A DNA stretch of 64,000 nt. Origin: Strobilurus pachycystidiatus (Eukaryota; Basidiomycota; Agaricomycetes; Agaricales; Physalacriaceae). Under the pieces are notes generated by a model. The model ran no database searches. It was not told the DNA's origin and saw only the letters and a program-made list of their open reading frames with translations. Below are positions 9,878 to 18,950 of the stretch, in pieces. The stretch is taken from contig JAHLMK010000018.1 of the NCBI GenBank assembly GCA_019915135.1, positions 310,001 through 374,000 of the forward strand. Reading direction: 5' to 3'. Position numbers and translations under genes: made by a program. How positions within the stretch are numbered: the first letter of the stretch is position 1; every line of letters begins with the position of its first letter.

Positions 9878-10104
9878 CCGGGATTACCGGATTACCGCAC
9901 CGAGGGTGCGGGAATAGGCGGACCCTGAGCGTATCCCAATGCGTACCGCTACGCCCAGGCTGCCGAAAGGGAGAGCGGTGCCGGGAGAGCGAGCCGCATT
10001 TCATTTCCCGATGCTAGGTAGTATCCCCGAAAGGACGGGGAGGCGCGCGCAAAGCGCCCGCGGGGACCGATGAGGGCGGCGTGGACATTAGCTAAGCATC
10101 CCGG
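9878..10104 (+). other. structured GC-rich leader of the LINE
   Basis: A 7-bp pair (CCGGGAT at 9878-9884 with ATCCCGG at 10098-10104) could close the whole region. Inside it are strong local hairpins: CCGCACC/GGTGCGG at 9895-9911, CCCCG/CGGGG near 10025-10040 and GGCGC/GCGCC near 10042-10058. The bases just before the closing strand read GCTAAG, the sequence of the J4/2 segment in HDV-like ribozymes, which cap the 5' ends of several LINE families. However, I could not find a convincing P1 partner or a P4 hairpin directly before GCTAAG. A self-cleaving ribozyme is therefore a possibility only; a structured 5' UTR is the safer reading. Confidence 0.3.
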
Positions 10105-10213
10105 CGAATAGCGAGGAGGGTACCCCGGTCCCGCCGCTGTTGTTAACTATCGACGATTTGCATGTAGGTTTTCATGATAACTATCATGGGCTATTAGTGT
10201 AATTAGTACCACT

Positions 10214-12544
10214 ATGGCTCTCGGCCAGCTCGTCGACGCTTCTTCAGACTCCGCAAGCTTTTGGCGTCTCTATAACCGCCTCCGCAGAAGCAAGGAGGGC
10301 TCAACTATTCACGACTCCGTTTCCCTGGATGCCATTACCGCTGTGCTCCAGAAACGGATGAACCCACCTGACTTGGAAGAGGCAGGTTTTGACCCGCGGA
10401 TGGCTGAGACCTTTGCTGCCCGCGCATTTGCCATCCCTGACAGAAGCCCTCAGTCGCCCTTTGCGGACCTGAACAAACCATTAACTTGGGCTGACATGGC
10501 AATGGGGAAGAATCACCTGAAGACACACTCCTTGGGAAACAGCACTGGCTTCGACGGAGTCACATACGCATACATCACGGAGATGGACAACGACATGCTC
10601 TGTGTTCTGCTGAACGAGTGCATCGACCGATGCGACGCACCCACGGCGTGGTTCTTGACGTTCCTGGCGGGCATCCCGAAAGGAGGAAAAAGCCGTCTGG
10701 ACGCTCACAACTATCGTGGTATAGGTCTCGAGAGCTGTCTGCTGAAATTTGCGATGATCATTATTAATCGCAAGTTCACAACGGCCGCGGAAGCAGCTGG
10801 CATCATACCTCCCTCGCAGAATGCTTTCCGCGCCAAGTACCGCACAAACAACAACGCCTTCATCTTGCGGACAATCATTGAGCAGGCCCAGGCTCGTGGC
10901 GAGACCATTTATCTAACGTCAGTCGACATCAGCGATGCATTCTCAGCAATGAACCACGACTGCCTCTGGGTGAAGCTGGCGCGATATGGACTCACCGGAC
11001 GCTATTTCGACTGGATCCGTATGCTATATCGCAAGATGTCGTATATGGTGACAGCACGCGGGGAGCGATCCGAGGAGTTTCATGCTCTTTGCGGCGTTCT
11101 GATGGGTGATCCAGCGTCCCCCACGTTGTGGAACCTATTCCTCGCCGGGTTCGAGCTCGAGGTGGACGGTGACAATGTGAACCTTTTGGGCCGCTTCGTC
11201 TCTCACCTTGAGCACGCCGACGACGTTATCCTCATCAGTCGTTCTTGGGCAGGCCTGCAGAGGCATATCGACAAGTTCGGGCAATGGTGCAGAGATAACA
11301 TGCTGCAGGTCAACGCTTCTAAGTCTCGTGCCATGGTTTTCGGACCACCTTTCGTACCTTTTGGGCTCATGCCACAGTTCAAGCTGCACGGCGACCTCAT
11401 TCCTTTCACATCCTCACACAAGTACATCGGCGTGCACTTCCGCTCAACCCACGCAAATATCTTTCGCGAGCACTATGAGTCGAAGGCAGAGGCGGCCGAG
11501 GTCAGCGCGTTTGCAAGTCTATTTGGAACCGAGTCCGTGGTTGGTCGCGGCACGATGCCTCCAAAGGTTGCCCTGCAGCTTTACAACGCGTTAGTTGACT
11601 GCCATCTGATACATGGGTGCGAAGTCATGCCTGATGTGGATAATGCCGCTGTCTCTCTGCTTGAGGTCGTCCAGATCTCGTGTCTACGCCGCATTGTGGG
11701 TTTAGGCAGGCGGTCCATCGTCGATGTCCTGTTCACAGAAACAGGAACACTGCCCATTCGCGTTCGACGAACGATACTCACCCTTCGGTACCTCAAATAC
11801 CTCCTCACCCTCCCGGCCTCGCAATTTGCAGGACGCGCACTACGCGTCAGCGACACTCTCCGCCTCCATGGCGACGCCTCCTGGCTCGGCGACCTAGACC
11901 ACGTTCTGCGTGACCTCCTCCCTGGGTTCGGGCAACTACCGCCAGTCGGATCGCTCGACGCGACTTATGTCGACAGCCTCATCTCCTGCTTGAAGGCATC
12001 CACAAAGTCAGCGTTGATGTCGAGGACGGAGGATATGGTGCGGCTCTACCTTTTGCGCGGTTGTCTGGAGCCACTCGAGGGAGGAAAGAAGCGTGTGGCG
12101 TGTATCCTGCGGCATTACATGGAAGAAGTGTCAATTCCAGAGCATCGCGCTGCATTGACGAAGATACTGCTGGGCGGTCACTCTCTGCGGGGTATCCATG
12201 GCGAACAGCGGGTCCTTACCGTGTTCCATAGATGCCGTCACTGCCAGTCCGCTCTGGAGACTCCCGAACATATGCTGTTGGATTGCGTCGGGCTTGGCGC
12301 CTGTGTCGCGGAGCGTGCTACCTTCTGGGCAACTGTGGATGACGGGACGACGAGACGTTGGCGGACCCAGCTAGGTTCGGTTGAGCTTCTGAAGGCCCTG
12401 ATCGGTTCCCGGCGTTACGTGAAGCGTATCGCGGCCTTGTGCTACAAGATTGGGAAACCGTTCGGTGCCCTGAAGTCGCTCCCAACTGAGTTGACATCTG
12501 ACGAGGTGTTGTTGGCTGAGGAGAGCATGGCTGTGGACGACTGA
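10214..12544 (+). CDS. LINE reverse transcriptase (776 aa)
   Basis: Intact frame of 776 residues encoding a non-LTR retrotransposon reverse transcriptase, which copies element RNA into DNA at the nicked target. The N-terminal FWRLYNRLRRSKEG segment is the usual linker before the RT domain. RT motifs in order are HNYRGIGLESCLLK (motif 1 region), TSVDISDAFSAMNHDCLW with the first catalytic Asp near residue 237, GVLMGDPASPTLWNLFLAG near 294, and EHADDVILIS with the catalytic Asp pair near 335. The active-site box is HADD rather than the usual YADD/FADD. A C-terminal CCHC knuckle (C-x2-C-x8-H-x4-C, near 674-691) is typical of LINE proteins. No endonuclease or RNase H domain is seen. The ATG at 10214 opens the frame in a good context (cactATGG). 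Confidence 0.85.
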   Translation: MALGQLVDASSDSASFWRLYNRLRRSKEGSTIHDSVSLDAITAVLQKRMNPPDLEEAGFDPRMAETFAARAFAIPDRSPQSPFADLNKPLTWADMAMGKNHLKTHSLGNSTGFDGVTYAYITEMDNDMLCVLLNECIDRCDAPTAWFLTFLAGIPKGGKSRLDAHNYRGIGLESCLLKFAMIIINRKFTTAAEAAGIIPPSQNAFRAKYRTNNNAFILRTIIEQAQARGETIYLTSVDISDAFSAMNHDCLWVKLARYGLTGRYFDWIRMLYRKMSYMVTARGERSEEFHALCGVLMGDPASPTLWNLFLAGFELEVDGDNVNLLGRFVSHLEHADDVILISRSWAGLQRHIDKFGQWCRDNMLQVNASKSRAMVFGPPFVPFGLMPQFKLHGDLIPFTSSHKYIGVHFRSTHANIFREHYESKAEAAEVSAFASLFGTESVVGRGTMPPKVALQLYNALVDCHLIHGCEVMPDVDNAAVSLLEVVQISCLRRIVGLGRRSIVDVLFTETGTLPIRVRRTILTLRYLKYLLTLPASQFAGRALRVSDTLRLHGDASWLGDLDHVLRDLLPGFGQLPPVGSLDATYVDSLISCLKASTKSALMSRTEDMVRLYLLRGCLEPLEGGKKRVACILRHYMEEVSIPEHRAALTKILLGGHSLRGIHGEQRVLTVFHRCRHCQSALETPEHMLLDCVGLGACVAERATFWATVDDGTTRRWRTQLGSVELLKALIGSRRYVKRIAALCYKIGKPFGALKSLPTELTSDEVLLAEESMAVDD

Positions 12545-12561
12545 CTCTCTCTCTCTCTCTC
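12545..12561 (+). repeat. (CT)n microsatellite in the LINE 3' UTR
   Basis: A pure CT tract directly after the reverse transcriptase stop codon. Confidence 0.8.
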
Positions 12562-12692
12562 GAATTTTCTGGTTATTTGTAGACTACTATTACTCTCCGT
12601 CTGTTGGGTGAGGTGTATCAGCGGAAGGTAGAACGCTCCCTTGCTTGGGGTGACCTCGCCTTCCGGGGACGCCTTGCTCCCGGCTGTTCCGA

Positions 12693-15600
12693 GTGGGACC
12701 GTGCCGCGTATTATTATTATTATTATCAGACAACGGGAGCGAATTCTCTAGCTCCGAGTTGGACTCTGATGTTGACTCTGAGCTCCTCCCAGCCTTAGAA
12801 CGTCTCCCGGAACCGATTAGCTGCGCGCGTCTTGATTCAGGAGAAACAGACCGTGTCGATGATGTTATTCCGTCCGAGGATGGTCCCAGTAGTAACGATC
12901 TTGCTGCTGTGGACAATTGGCTCAGGACGGTGCTTTCGGATATCACTTCCAATGTCTTACCTGATTCTCGGCCCCACGCTACTGCAGCACCGAGCTATGA
13001 CCTTCGTGAGAAGGTGTTTCGTGTTCCGAAAGATCTGACTTATCCCATGGTTGATGAACGGCAGATTGACACCTACGGCAGGGGAATGTATTGTTATAGC
13101 CGATGGAATCCTCGCTATGAACGCGACGAACCTATCATTGATGCTCCTGCTCGAATCGGTGATGTTTACGGAAGTGCGACAGAATGGATGCTCTCGCGTT
13201 TGGCTCCCTTCCCTGGCGAAGAACCTGGCTCAGCTGAAAATCGCTCGTTCTTGGCCTACCGCTGCTCGGAGACGCAGTATGTTATCTGCGATTCTTATTA
13301 TGAGAGTTTCGAGCGCGATCAGTTAACCTTACCCATTGCTCTGCTTACAGACCCTACCTTTTGCATTGGCGAATGGTATGCCCGCGAACGAAGTCTTGAC
13401 AACGGTGTTACTTGGGAAGAGCACGCCGAAAGGAACTCTATGATTGGGTATGGTCAAATTCCTTGGATACTTGAGGATACGGCCGAGACTTACCTCTCAC
13501 TTCACGGTCCCTATGCCGGCGATGACAAGGCTGAGAACGTTCGTGAGCCTCGTTTCTCGGCTATTCAAAGGGATGATTACCTCTGGATCTGGGATCGTCA
13601 CCTCGACGTTAACGAGCTCTTGCGTTGTGAGTTGATGCGGAGGCCGCGCTTTGACTTGGCCCGTTGGTACCGAACTCGCCTAGCCCGTAGACACCGTCAC
13701 TCTCAACACAAATTAGCTTGGGACCAGGATGACTTACCTCTCTGGGGAGTCTTCCATGACAATTTGATGGCCGTAGAGGACAACTTTCTGAGCACACCTA
13801 CCTGTGCATTATTCGATTCTGATGACATTGTCATCTACTCGTCCGGTGCTCAGATTCCTCGCGACCAGTACGCCGCCATCCAACGTAATGCCTCTCAAAT
13901 CAAGGATTCCGCGCGAAAGATTCCTCGTCCTATTGTCATCCCTGTCAAATTGAATGGTGAGCCTGTGCGCGCTCTCATTGATTCCGGTTCAATGACTGAC
14001 ATGGTTTCCAGCACCTTGACCGATCAGCTCAAACTTGCGAAGAAGGAGCTCGCTAGTCCTTTGGCATTGCAGTTAGCTGTCCAGGGTTCACGTTCGAAGA
14101 TTAACTACTCGGCGTCAGCGAACTTTCGTTATCAAGGGATTAATGAGGAACGTACTTTTGATGTCGTGAACGTGTCCGGTTATGATGTCGTGTTGGGTAC
14201 GCCTTGGTTGTTCCAACACAAGGTTGCTGTGGGGTTCAACGATCAGAAGGTGATAATTGGAAGCAATGTCAGCTTACCCATTACTTCCGGTCCTTGGGTT
14301 TCCCAGATTGCTTCGCGTGCCGTTACCGTTGCGAACGATGTACTCGAAAGATGCCGTCGTGAGATTATCGAGTATGCTCGTCCGCTTTTCAAGAAAGCAG
14401 CTGAGACTCCGTTGCCGCCACTACGTGATATCAATCATGAAATTCCGCTTATTGATGAGAAGAAAGTTTACCATTTCCGACCATCCAAGTGCCCAGAGGC
14501 GTTTCGACAACAGTGGTCTCAGAAGAAGGATGACTACCTTCGAACAGGACGATGGAAGCTGTCCACTGCGAGAAATACGTCCCCGCTGCTGCTCATCCCT
14601 AAGATTGATGATCCAACACGTCTCCGCGTTGTTGGTGACTTCCGCGAACGAAATGCCAATACACATAAGCTTGCGTCTCCGATTCCAGATATAAATGGTA
14701 TCTTACGTCGTGTCTCAAAAGCCCAGTTCCGCTCGTCAATGGACGGGAGCGACGCTTTCGAACAGATCCGGATTGTACCAGAGCATGTTTCTCGTTCGGC
14801 CATGGCAACACCTGACGGTGTGATGGTCAGCCTGGTTATTCAGCAAGGAGATACAAACGGACCTGCAACCTTTCAGGCGAGTATGTGTCGACTTTTCGCG
14901 GCCTTTATTGGTGTATGGCTTGAGGTATATCTTGACGATATCATTGTGTATTCCAACACTCTGGAGGAGCACATGAGTCACCTCAAGACGGTCATTGATA
15001 TTTTGGCCAAGGAGAAGTTTTACCTGGCTGAGCGCAAGATGCACATCCTTGTCAATGAGGTCAAGGTCCTCGGACATATCATTGACGACTCCGGAATTCG
15101 TATGGATCCACATAAGGTCGATTCAGTGCTGAAGTGGCCGACGCCTACAAACCGTGACCTTCTGCGAGGATTCCTCGGTTCCGTCGGTTACCTGGCTGAC
15201 GATGTTGATTCTGTCCGTATTCCGATGGGTGTTCTCAGCTCAATTACAGGTGACGCTGTGCCGTTCCGTTGGGGTTACACAGAGCAGAGGGCCTTTGAAG
15301 ACGTTAAACATCTGATTGCCTCGGGAAGTAAACGCTCTCGCGTACCTTTGGATTATTCAAAGGGTGCGCCGCCTATTTGGCTCGTTACGGATGGTTGCAC
15401 TACTGGGATTGCTGGCGTTATTGTCCAGGGTACCGATTGGAAGGACGGCAAGGTGGCCGCCTACTACTCTGCTAAGTTGAATTCCGCTCAACGATGCTAC
15501 CCTGTCTACGAGATTGAGATGCTGGCAGGTATTGAAACTATGCTTCGATATCAGGACATTCTGCAAGGAACTCACTTTACGTGGGTCACTGATCATAAGG

Positions 15601-18600
15601 GTCTCGTCACATTTCCAGAGCAGAAGGAGATGTCGCCGCGCCAGCATCGCTGGATGGAAAAGATGGCGCGCTTTGATTTTGATATCAAGTACGTTCCCGG
15701 CTCTGAGAATGTACTCGCAGACGCCCTATCACGAATCTATTCCAATGAGGCACCTGGCACAGTTCGTGCGAGGAGTGAATATACTTATCATGATGTAGTG
15801 GACAACGACGTACTGAATGTCCACGATGTCACGATGCCTCTCCATGTTGGTCTTGAAGCCATCTCTCAGGTGAACGTCTCCATGATGACGCTTCGGCCTA
15901 GAAAGCAGCGTGAACCTCAGCCCGTCAAAAGGCCGCGTCAAAAGCGCACCTTGAGTCCGGCGTCCGAGTTTGCGAAGAAAATGAAGGACCGTTTCGTTCT
16001 TCGTGGGCCGCGCAAACGAAAGGAGGGTGAGGGTCAGGATAGCGCCAATGACTTGAACCCGAGTGCTGCCAACGACGTGAACCTGAGTGTGAACTCAGGT
16101 GTGAACCCAAGTGTGAACTTGGGTGTGAACCATGTGAACACGGGCGTGAACCAAGCACATGCAGGTATGCGTGAAAATGAGCGTGAGAGCTCCGAGCTCC
16201 CCGCTTCCGCCCAAACCCCGCAGATCATTGAGGCTGTGTCCTCCGCGGATCACAACTCTACGCCACACGAGTTTGACGATGACTCTTCCTTGCTTGACAT
16301 CCTGTCTGGAGGGCGCGCCGGAATCGATTTGCTAGACATTGTTCGTAACCGCTATGCTGCCGACTCTGTCTTCCAAGCTGTACTTGCGAAACCCAAGGAG
16401 TTTCGTAACTTTGAAGTGACTTCTGATGGACTCGTCTACTTGAAACTGCAGGAACGTTCACTTCTATGCATCCCTAATCTTATGTTCAAGGGACGACGCC
16501 TCCGTGAGATTATTATCGATGAAGCTCATTCAGTTCTCGCACATCTTGGCGCAAAGAAAACCTTGGACTATCTCCGTTCTCACGTCTGGTGGAAATCAAT
16601 CGCTAATGATGTTGACACCTTTTGTAAGACGTGTGCTACTTGCTATCGTACTAAGCCTAGTAATCAACAGCCATATGGACTACTACATCCACTAGGACCT
16701 CCGACATATCCTTGGGAAGTGATCGGAATGGACTTTATGGGTCCACTCCCAGTATCCAAGAACCGCGACGGAGAATTCGACTTCATTACCGTGATTGTCG
16801 ATCATCTTACTGGTATGGTACACCTAGTCCCGAGTCGAACAAATTACAGTGCGAAAGACGTCGCAGAACTTGTGTTTTCAGAAGTGTACAAGCTACACGG
16901 TCTCCCCAAAGCTATAGTGAGTGACCGCGACGTACGCTTCACAAGTGCGTTCTGGACACATCTTCACGCGTTAATCGGCTCTAAATTGAAGATGTCATCT
17001 GCATATCATCCCGAAACTGATGGACTCACTGAGCGCGCCAACCGCACGATTGAGCAGATGCTCAGACAATGTATTTCTCCCGACCAGAAGGATTGGGTAT
17101 CCAGGCTCCCGGCTATTGAATTTGCCATCAACTTAGCCCGTTCCGAGACTACGGGGTACTCACCGTTCTTTCTGAACTCAGGACGACTACCGCGTTCCAT
17201 GATCTGGGACTCTGCATCGAAAGACGAGTTTCCCGGTGTTCGCATCTTTGCGCAGCGAATGAAGCAATCCATCATCGCCGCCCATGATAGTATCCTGCAG
17301 GCTCGCGTTAAGCAAACGAGAGATGCAAATCGGAAACGCCGACCCGCACCTTTTGTTATCGATGATCTTGTGTACATCTCTACTCGCAATATCTCATTTC
17401 CTAAAGGCACCGTCCGTAAGCTCGTTCCCAAATACATGGGACCATACCGAATCCTCAAGGACTTTGGAAATTCCTCATTTCGAATAGAACTTCCTTCGAA
17501 GCTGAAACAGAGAGGAATTCACGATGTATTCCATGCGAACCTGTTGCGGATACACAAGCCGAACGACGACCGACTATTTCCAGGTCGTCTCGATACCCAA
17601 GTTCCGCCATTCGAAGGCGCCGAGAACGAATGGGCCGTGGAGAGAATCTTAACTCATTCTGGAAACGGTGTCAATGCAATGTTCAAGGTCAAGTGGAAGT
17701 CGGGGGACGTTACCTGGCTGCCGCTTAATAAGATTGAGCACCTTCACGCCCTCGGGGAATATCTTGAGGCCGTCGGAGTGGATACTATCGCGCAATTAAA
17801 GTCGGGGAGGAACCGAATTCCCGAACTCGATGCGCAAACGGCTTTCGCGGGTGCCCTATCATTTGAATTAGAGGGCGACTCGACGCGTTATAAGCCGGAG
17901 GATGGACGTACCTTGTCCACAGAAGCCCTCCTTCTACCACTCTCTCCCTACTATCTCTCCATGTCCGACACCGACGCCTCCACTCCTCTGCCAGGCAACG
18001 GCACTCCTGCTCCCGCCGTCGCAGTCGGCACCGAGCACGCGGAGATCCAGTTCCAAACCTCCTACCCTCTCCAACTCCTCGTCAATAACGGTGCCATGTT
18101 CCGCGATGCCCAGCAGGGTCGCGCTGGCAACTTTCACCTTTACGAGGCCGACGACAGCGACAACCTCCTCACCCTCACTCCCGAGGAGATGCACTCGCAG
18201 GTGCTGATCAGTCAGGCCCTGGAGCACACCGAGTTTGTCGGCAACCACAATGTGGACATCTACCGTCGCGTCGCAGATGTCTTCAACTCTATCCCTACCA
18301 TCCACTGCCGTTTCACTGCCATGGACGAAGGCGGTTATCGCATCGACGACCTCTGGGACGATGAGGACATCCCCATCACCCCCTACCACTTGTTCGGAGC
18401 GGACTCACTCACCATCGGCATTCACAACATCGGTCCCGGCAAAGAGCCCGTCCGTGCTTCCTCTGCTTTGCAGACAGCCCAACCCTCCACATCTTCCAAC
18501 ACTCCCGTTGTCCCTTTCCAAGTCGCAGACGCCGAGGTTTATCAGGCTCTCCTTGTTGACAAGACCCGTTCGTGGATGCGCGAGCGCGAGCACCGCGAGA

Positions 18601-18758
18601 AGAAAAAGGCTGAGCGCTTCGAGAAGAAGGCTGCTAAGCGTGCCGACGCTGCTGCGAAGAAAAAGGATGCGGAGGATAGCAAACTGAAGGCCCTGGCCAA
18701 GGCACGTGCTGCTGCTAAGAAAGCCAAGGCTGCCGCGATGGACGAGACCGAGGATTGA
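12693..18758 (+). CDS. Ty3/gypsy polyprotein: protease, RT, RNase H, integrase, chromodomain, plus novel C-terminal extension
   Basis: Continuous frame of 2021 codons; about the first 12 are read from the LINE tail (the frame opens at a GTG), so the true N-terminus is missing. Residues 13-400 are an acidic region of unknown role. The aspartic protease signature is ALIDSGSMTDMV near 430. RT catalytic box YLDD is near 745. RNase H starts at VTDGCTTGIAG near 898 and ends at ADALSR near 1010. Integrase has an HHCC zinc site (H near 1279, CKTCATC near 1311) and a DDE core (GMDFMGP near 1346, VSDRDVRF near 1410, TDGLTERANRTIEQ near 1447). A chromodomain follows (EWAVERIL to FKVKWKSGDVTWLPL, about 1642-1700), which would direct integration to marked chromatin. 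The last 300 residues, ending in a Lys/Ala-rich tail, match nothing I know. No stops or frameshifts were seen. Confidence 0.88.
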   Translation: MGPCRVLLLLLSDNGSEFSSSELDSDVDSELLPALERLPEPISCARLDSGETDRVDDVIPSEDGPSSNDLAAVDNWLRTVLSDITSNVLPDSRPHATAAPSYDLREKVFRVPKDLTYPMVDERQIDTYGRGMYCYSRWNPRYERDEPIIDAPARIGDVYGSATEWMLSRLAPFPGEEPGSAENRSFLAYRCSETQYVICDSYYESFERDQLTLPIALLTDPTFCIGEWYARERSLDNGVTWEEHAERNSMIGYGQIPWILEDTAETYLSLHGPYAGDDKAENVREPRFSAIQRDDYLWIWDRHLDVNELLRCELMRRPRFDLARWYRTRLARRHRHSQHKLAWDQDDLPLWGVFHDNLMAVEDNFLSTPTCALFDSDDIVIYSSGAQIPRDQYAAIQRNASQIKDSARKIPRPIVIPVKLNGEPVRALIDSGSMTDMVSSTLTDQLKLAKKELASPLALQLAVQGSRSKINYSASANFRYQGINEERTFDVVNVSGYDVVLGTPWLFQHKVAVGFNDQKVIIGSNVSLPITSGPWVSQIASRAVTVANDVLERCRREIIEYARPLFKKAAETPLPPLRDINHEIPLIDEKKVYHFRPSKCPEAFRQQWSQKKDDYLRTGRWKLSTARNTSPLLLIPKIDDPTRLRVVGDFRERNANTHKLASPIPDINGILRRVSKAQFRSSMDGSDAFEQIRIVPEHVSRSAMATPDGVMVSLVIQQGDTNGPATFQASMCRLFAAFIGVWLEVYLDDIIVYSNTLEEHMSHLKTVIDILAKEKFYLAERKMHILVNEVKVLGHIIDDSGIRMDPHKVDSVLKWPTPTNRDLLRGFLGSVGYLADDVDSVRIPMGVLSSITGDAVPFRWGYTEQRAFEDVKHLIASGSKRSRVPLDYSKGAPPIWLVTDGCTTGIAGVIVQGTDWKDGKVAAYYSAKLNSAQRCYPVYEIEMLAGIETMLRYQDILQGTHFTWVTDHKGLVTFPEQKEMSPRQHRWMEKMARFDFDIKYVPGSENVLADALSRIYSNEAPGTVRARSEYTYHDVVDNDVLNVHDVTMPLHVGLEAISQVNVSMMTLRPRKQREPQPVKRPRQKRTLSPASEFAKKMKDRFVLRGPRKRKEGEGQDSANDLNPSAANDVNLSVNSGVNPSVNLGVNHVNTGVNQAHAGMRENERESSELPASAQTPQIIEAVSSADHNSTPHEFDDDSSLLDILSGGRAGIDLLDIVRNRYAADSVFQAVLAKPKEFRNFEVTSDGLVYLKLQERSLLCIPNLMFKGRRLREIIIDEAHSVLAHLGAKKTLDYLRSHVWWKSIANDVDTFCKTCATCYRTKPSNQQPYGLLHPLGPPTYPWEVIGMDFMGPLPVSKNRDGEFDFITVIVDHLTGMVHLVPSRTNYSAKDVAELVFSEVYKLHGLPKAIVSDRDVRFTSAFWTHLHALIGSKLKMSSAYHPETDGLTERANRTIEQMLRQCISPDQKDWVSRLPAIEFAINLARSETTGYSPFFLNSGRLPRSMIWDSASKDEFPGVRIFAQRMKQSIIAAHDSILQARVKQTRDANRKRRPAPFVIDDLVYISTRNISFPKGTVRKLVPKYMGPYRILKDFGNSSFRIELPSKLKQRGIHDVFHANLLRIHKPNDDRLFPGRLDTQVPPFEGAENEWAVERILTHSGNGVNAMFKVKWKSGDVTWLPLNKIEHLHALGEYLEAVGVDTIAQLKSGRNRIPELDAQTAFAGALSFELEGDSTRYKPEDGRTLSTEALLLPLSPYYLSMSDTDASTPLPGNGTPAPAVAVGTEHAEIQFQTSYPLQLLVNNGAMFRDAQQGRAGNFHLYEADDSDNLLTLTPEEMHSQVLISQALEHTEFVGNHNVDIYRRVADVFNSIPTIHCRFTAMDEGGYRIDDLWDDEDIPITPYHLFGADSLTIGIHNIGPGKEPVRASSALQTAQPSTSSNTPVVPFQVADAEVYQALLVDKTRSWMREREHREKKKAERFEKKAAKRADAAAKKKDAEDSKLKALAKARAAAKKAKAAAMDETED
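12709..12726 (+). repeat. (TAT)6 tail marking the LINE 3' end
   Basis: Six TAT units separate the LINE 3' UTR from gypsy coding sequence. The open frame of the gypsy polyprotein reads back through this tail as a run of leucines, which shows that those first residues are not part of the original protein. Confidence 0.75.
16081..16124 (+). repeat. two tandem 20-bp perfect palindromes inside gypsy ORF
   Basis: ACCTGAGT-GTGA-ACTCAGGT (16081-16100) is followed 24 bp later by ACCCAAGT-GTGA-ACTTGGGT (16105-16124). Both have 8-bp perfect arms around the same GTGA centre. They lie in a stretch coding for repeated Val-Asn dipeptides between RNase H and integrase. Confidence 0.75.
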
Positions 18759-18787
18759 GTCTTCGCGAGTCGAAGACTCGGAGGGCG

Positions 18788-18950
18788 TATGTAGCGTATT
18801 CGTCCTCGTAGTCATTACCCAAAAGGGCTCAGGCCCAGATGTTTCCATATCTCATCTTATCTCTATTACTCAGCTGCCCCTTAGGTATAAAAGGACTCGT
18901 AGCTCGCTGTATTTAGATTTAGGTCTTCTTGAATCACTACCACTTACAAC
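18788..18950 (+). repeat. putative 3' LTR of the gypsy element
   Basis: After the stop codon a short purine run (ggaggg) precedes a segment that starts TGTAGCG and ends ACAACA, i.e. TG...CA. It carries a TATAAAA box and lies where the 3' LTR should be. The length (about 160 bp) is short for a gypsy LTR. An alternative end near 19075 (...TTCCCA) would give about 285 bp. With no second LTR in the window the boundaries cannot be confirmed. Confidence 0.45.
18886..18892 (+). promoter_or_regulatory. TATA box in the putative LTR
   Basis: TATAAAA in the middle of the putative LTR, a suitable place for the start of element transcription. Confidence 0.4.

Larger units (their letters stand above)
9831..12726 (+). 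mobile_element. LINE (non-LTR retrotransposon), 5' boundary uncertain
   Basis: The element consists of a GC-rich leader from about 9831, a reverse transcriptase ORF and a 3' tail ending in a (TAT)6 run at 12709-12726. The tail abuts gypsy-type coding sequence with no gap. Short simple-repeat tails instead of poly(A) are typical of some fungal LINE groups. No apurinic-type endonuclease domain or separate ORF1 was found upstream, so the copy is probably 5'-truncated or belongs to a group whose first ORF is elsewhere. The RT frame is intact, so insertion is probably recent relative to the pseudogenes further right. The 3' boundary is well supported by the repeat tail; the 5' boundary is a guess from base composition. 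No target-site duplication could be identified. Confidence 0.7.
12727..18950 (+). mobile_element. Ty3/gypsy chromovirus, 5'-truncated
   Basis: One long polyprotein frame with protease, RT, RNase H, integrase and chromodomain in Ty3/gypsy order is followed by a putative 3' LTR. The 5' LTR, primer-binding site and gag are missing; the left end is the junction with the LINE tail. Because the LINE joins it without visible leftover gypsy sequence on the far side, the 5' part was probably lost by deletion before or during LINE insertion. The long undisturbed frame argues that the element is young compared with the decayed genes to its right. Confidence 0.85.

Noticed and set aside
9435..10213. LINE endonuclease or ORF1 upstream of the reverse transcriptase
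   Set aside because: No frame longer than 90 codons and no endonuclease motifs; the sequence is GC-rich and structured instead.
12693..12728. Leucine-rich start of the gypsy polyprotein as a signal peptide
   Set aside because: These residues are a translation of the (TAT)6 LINE tail, not original protein.
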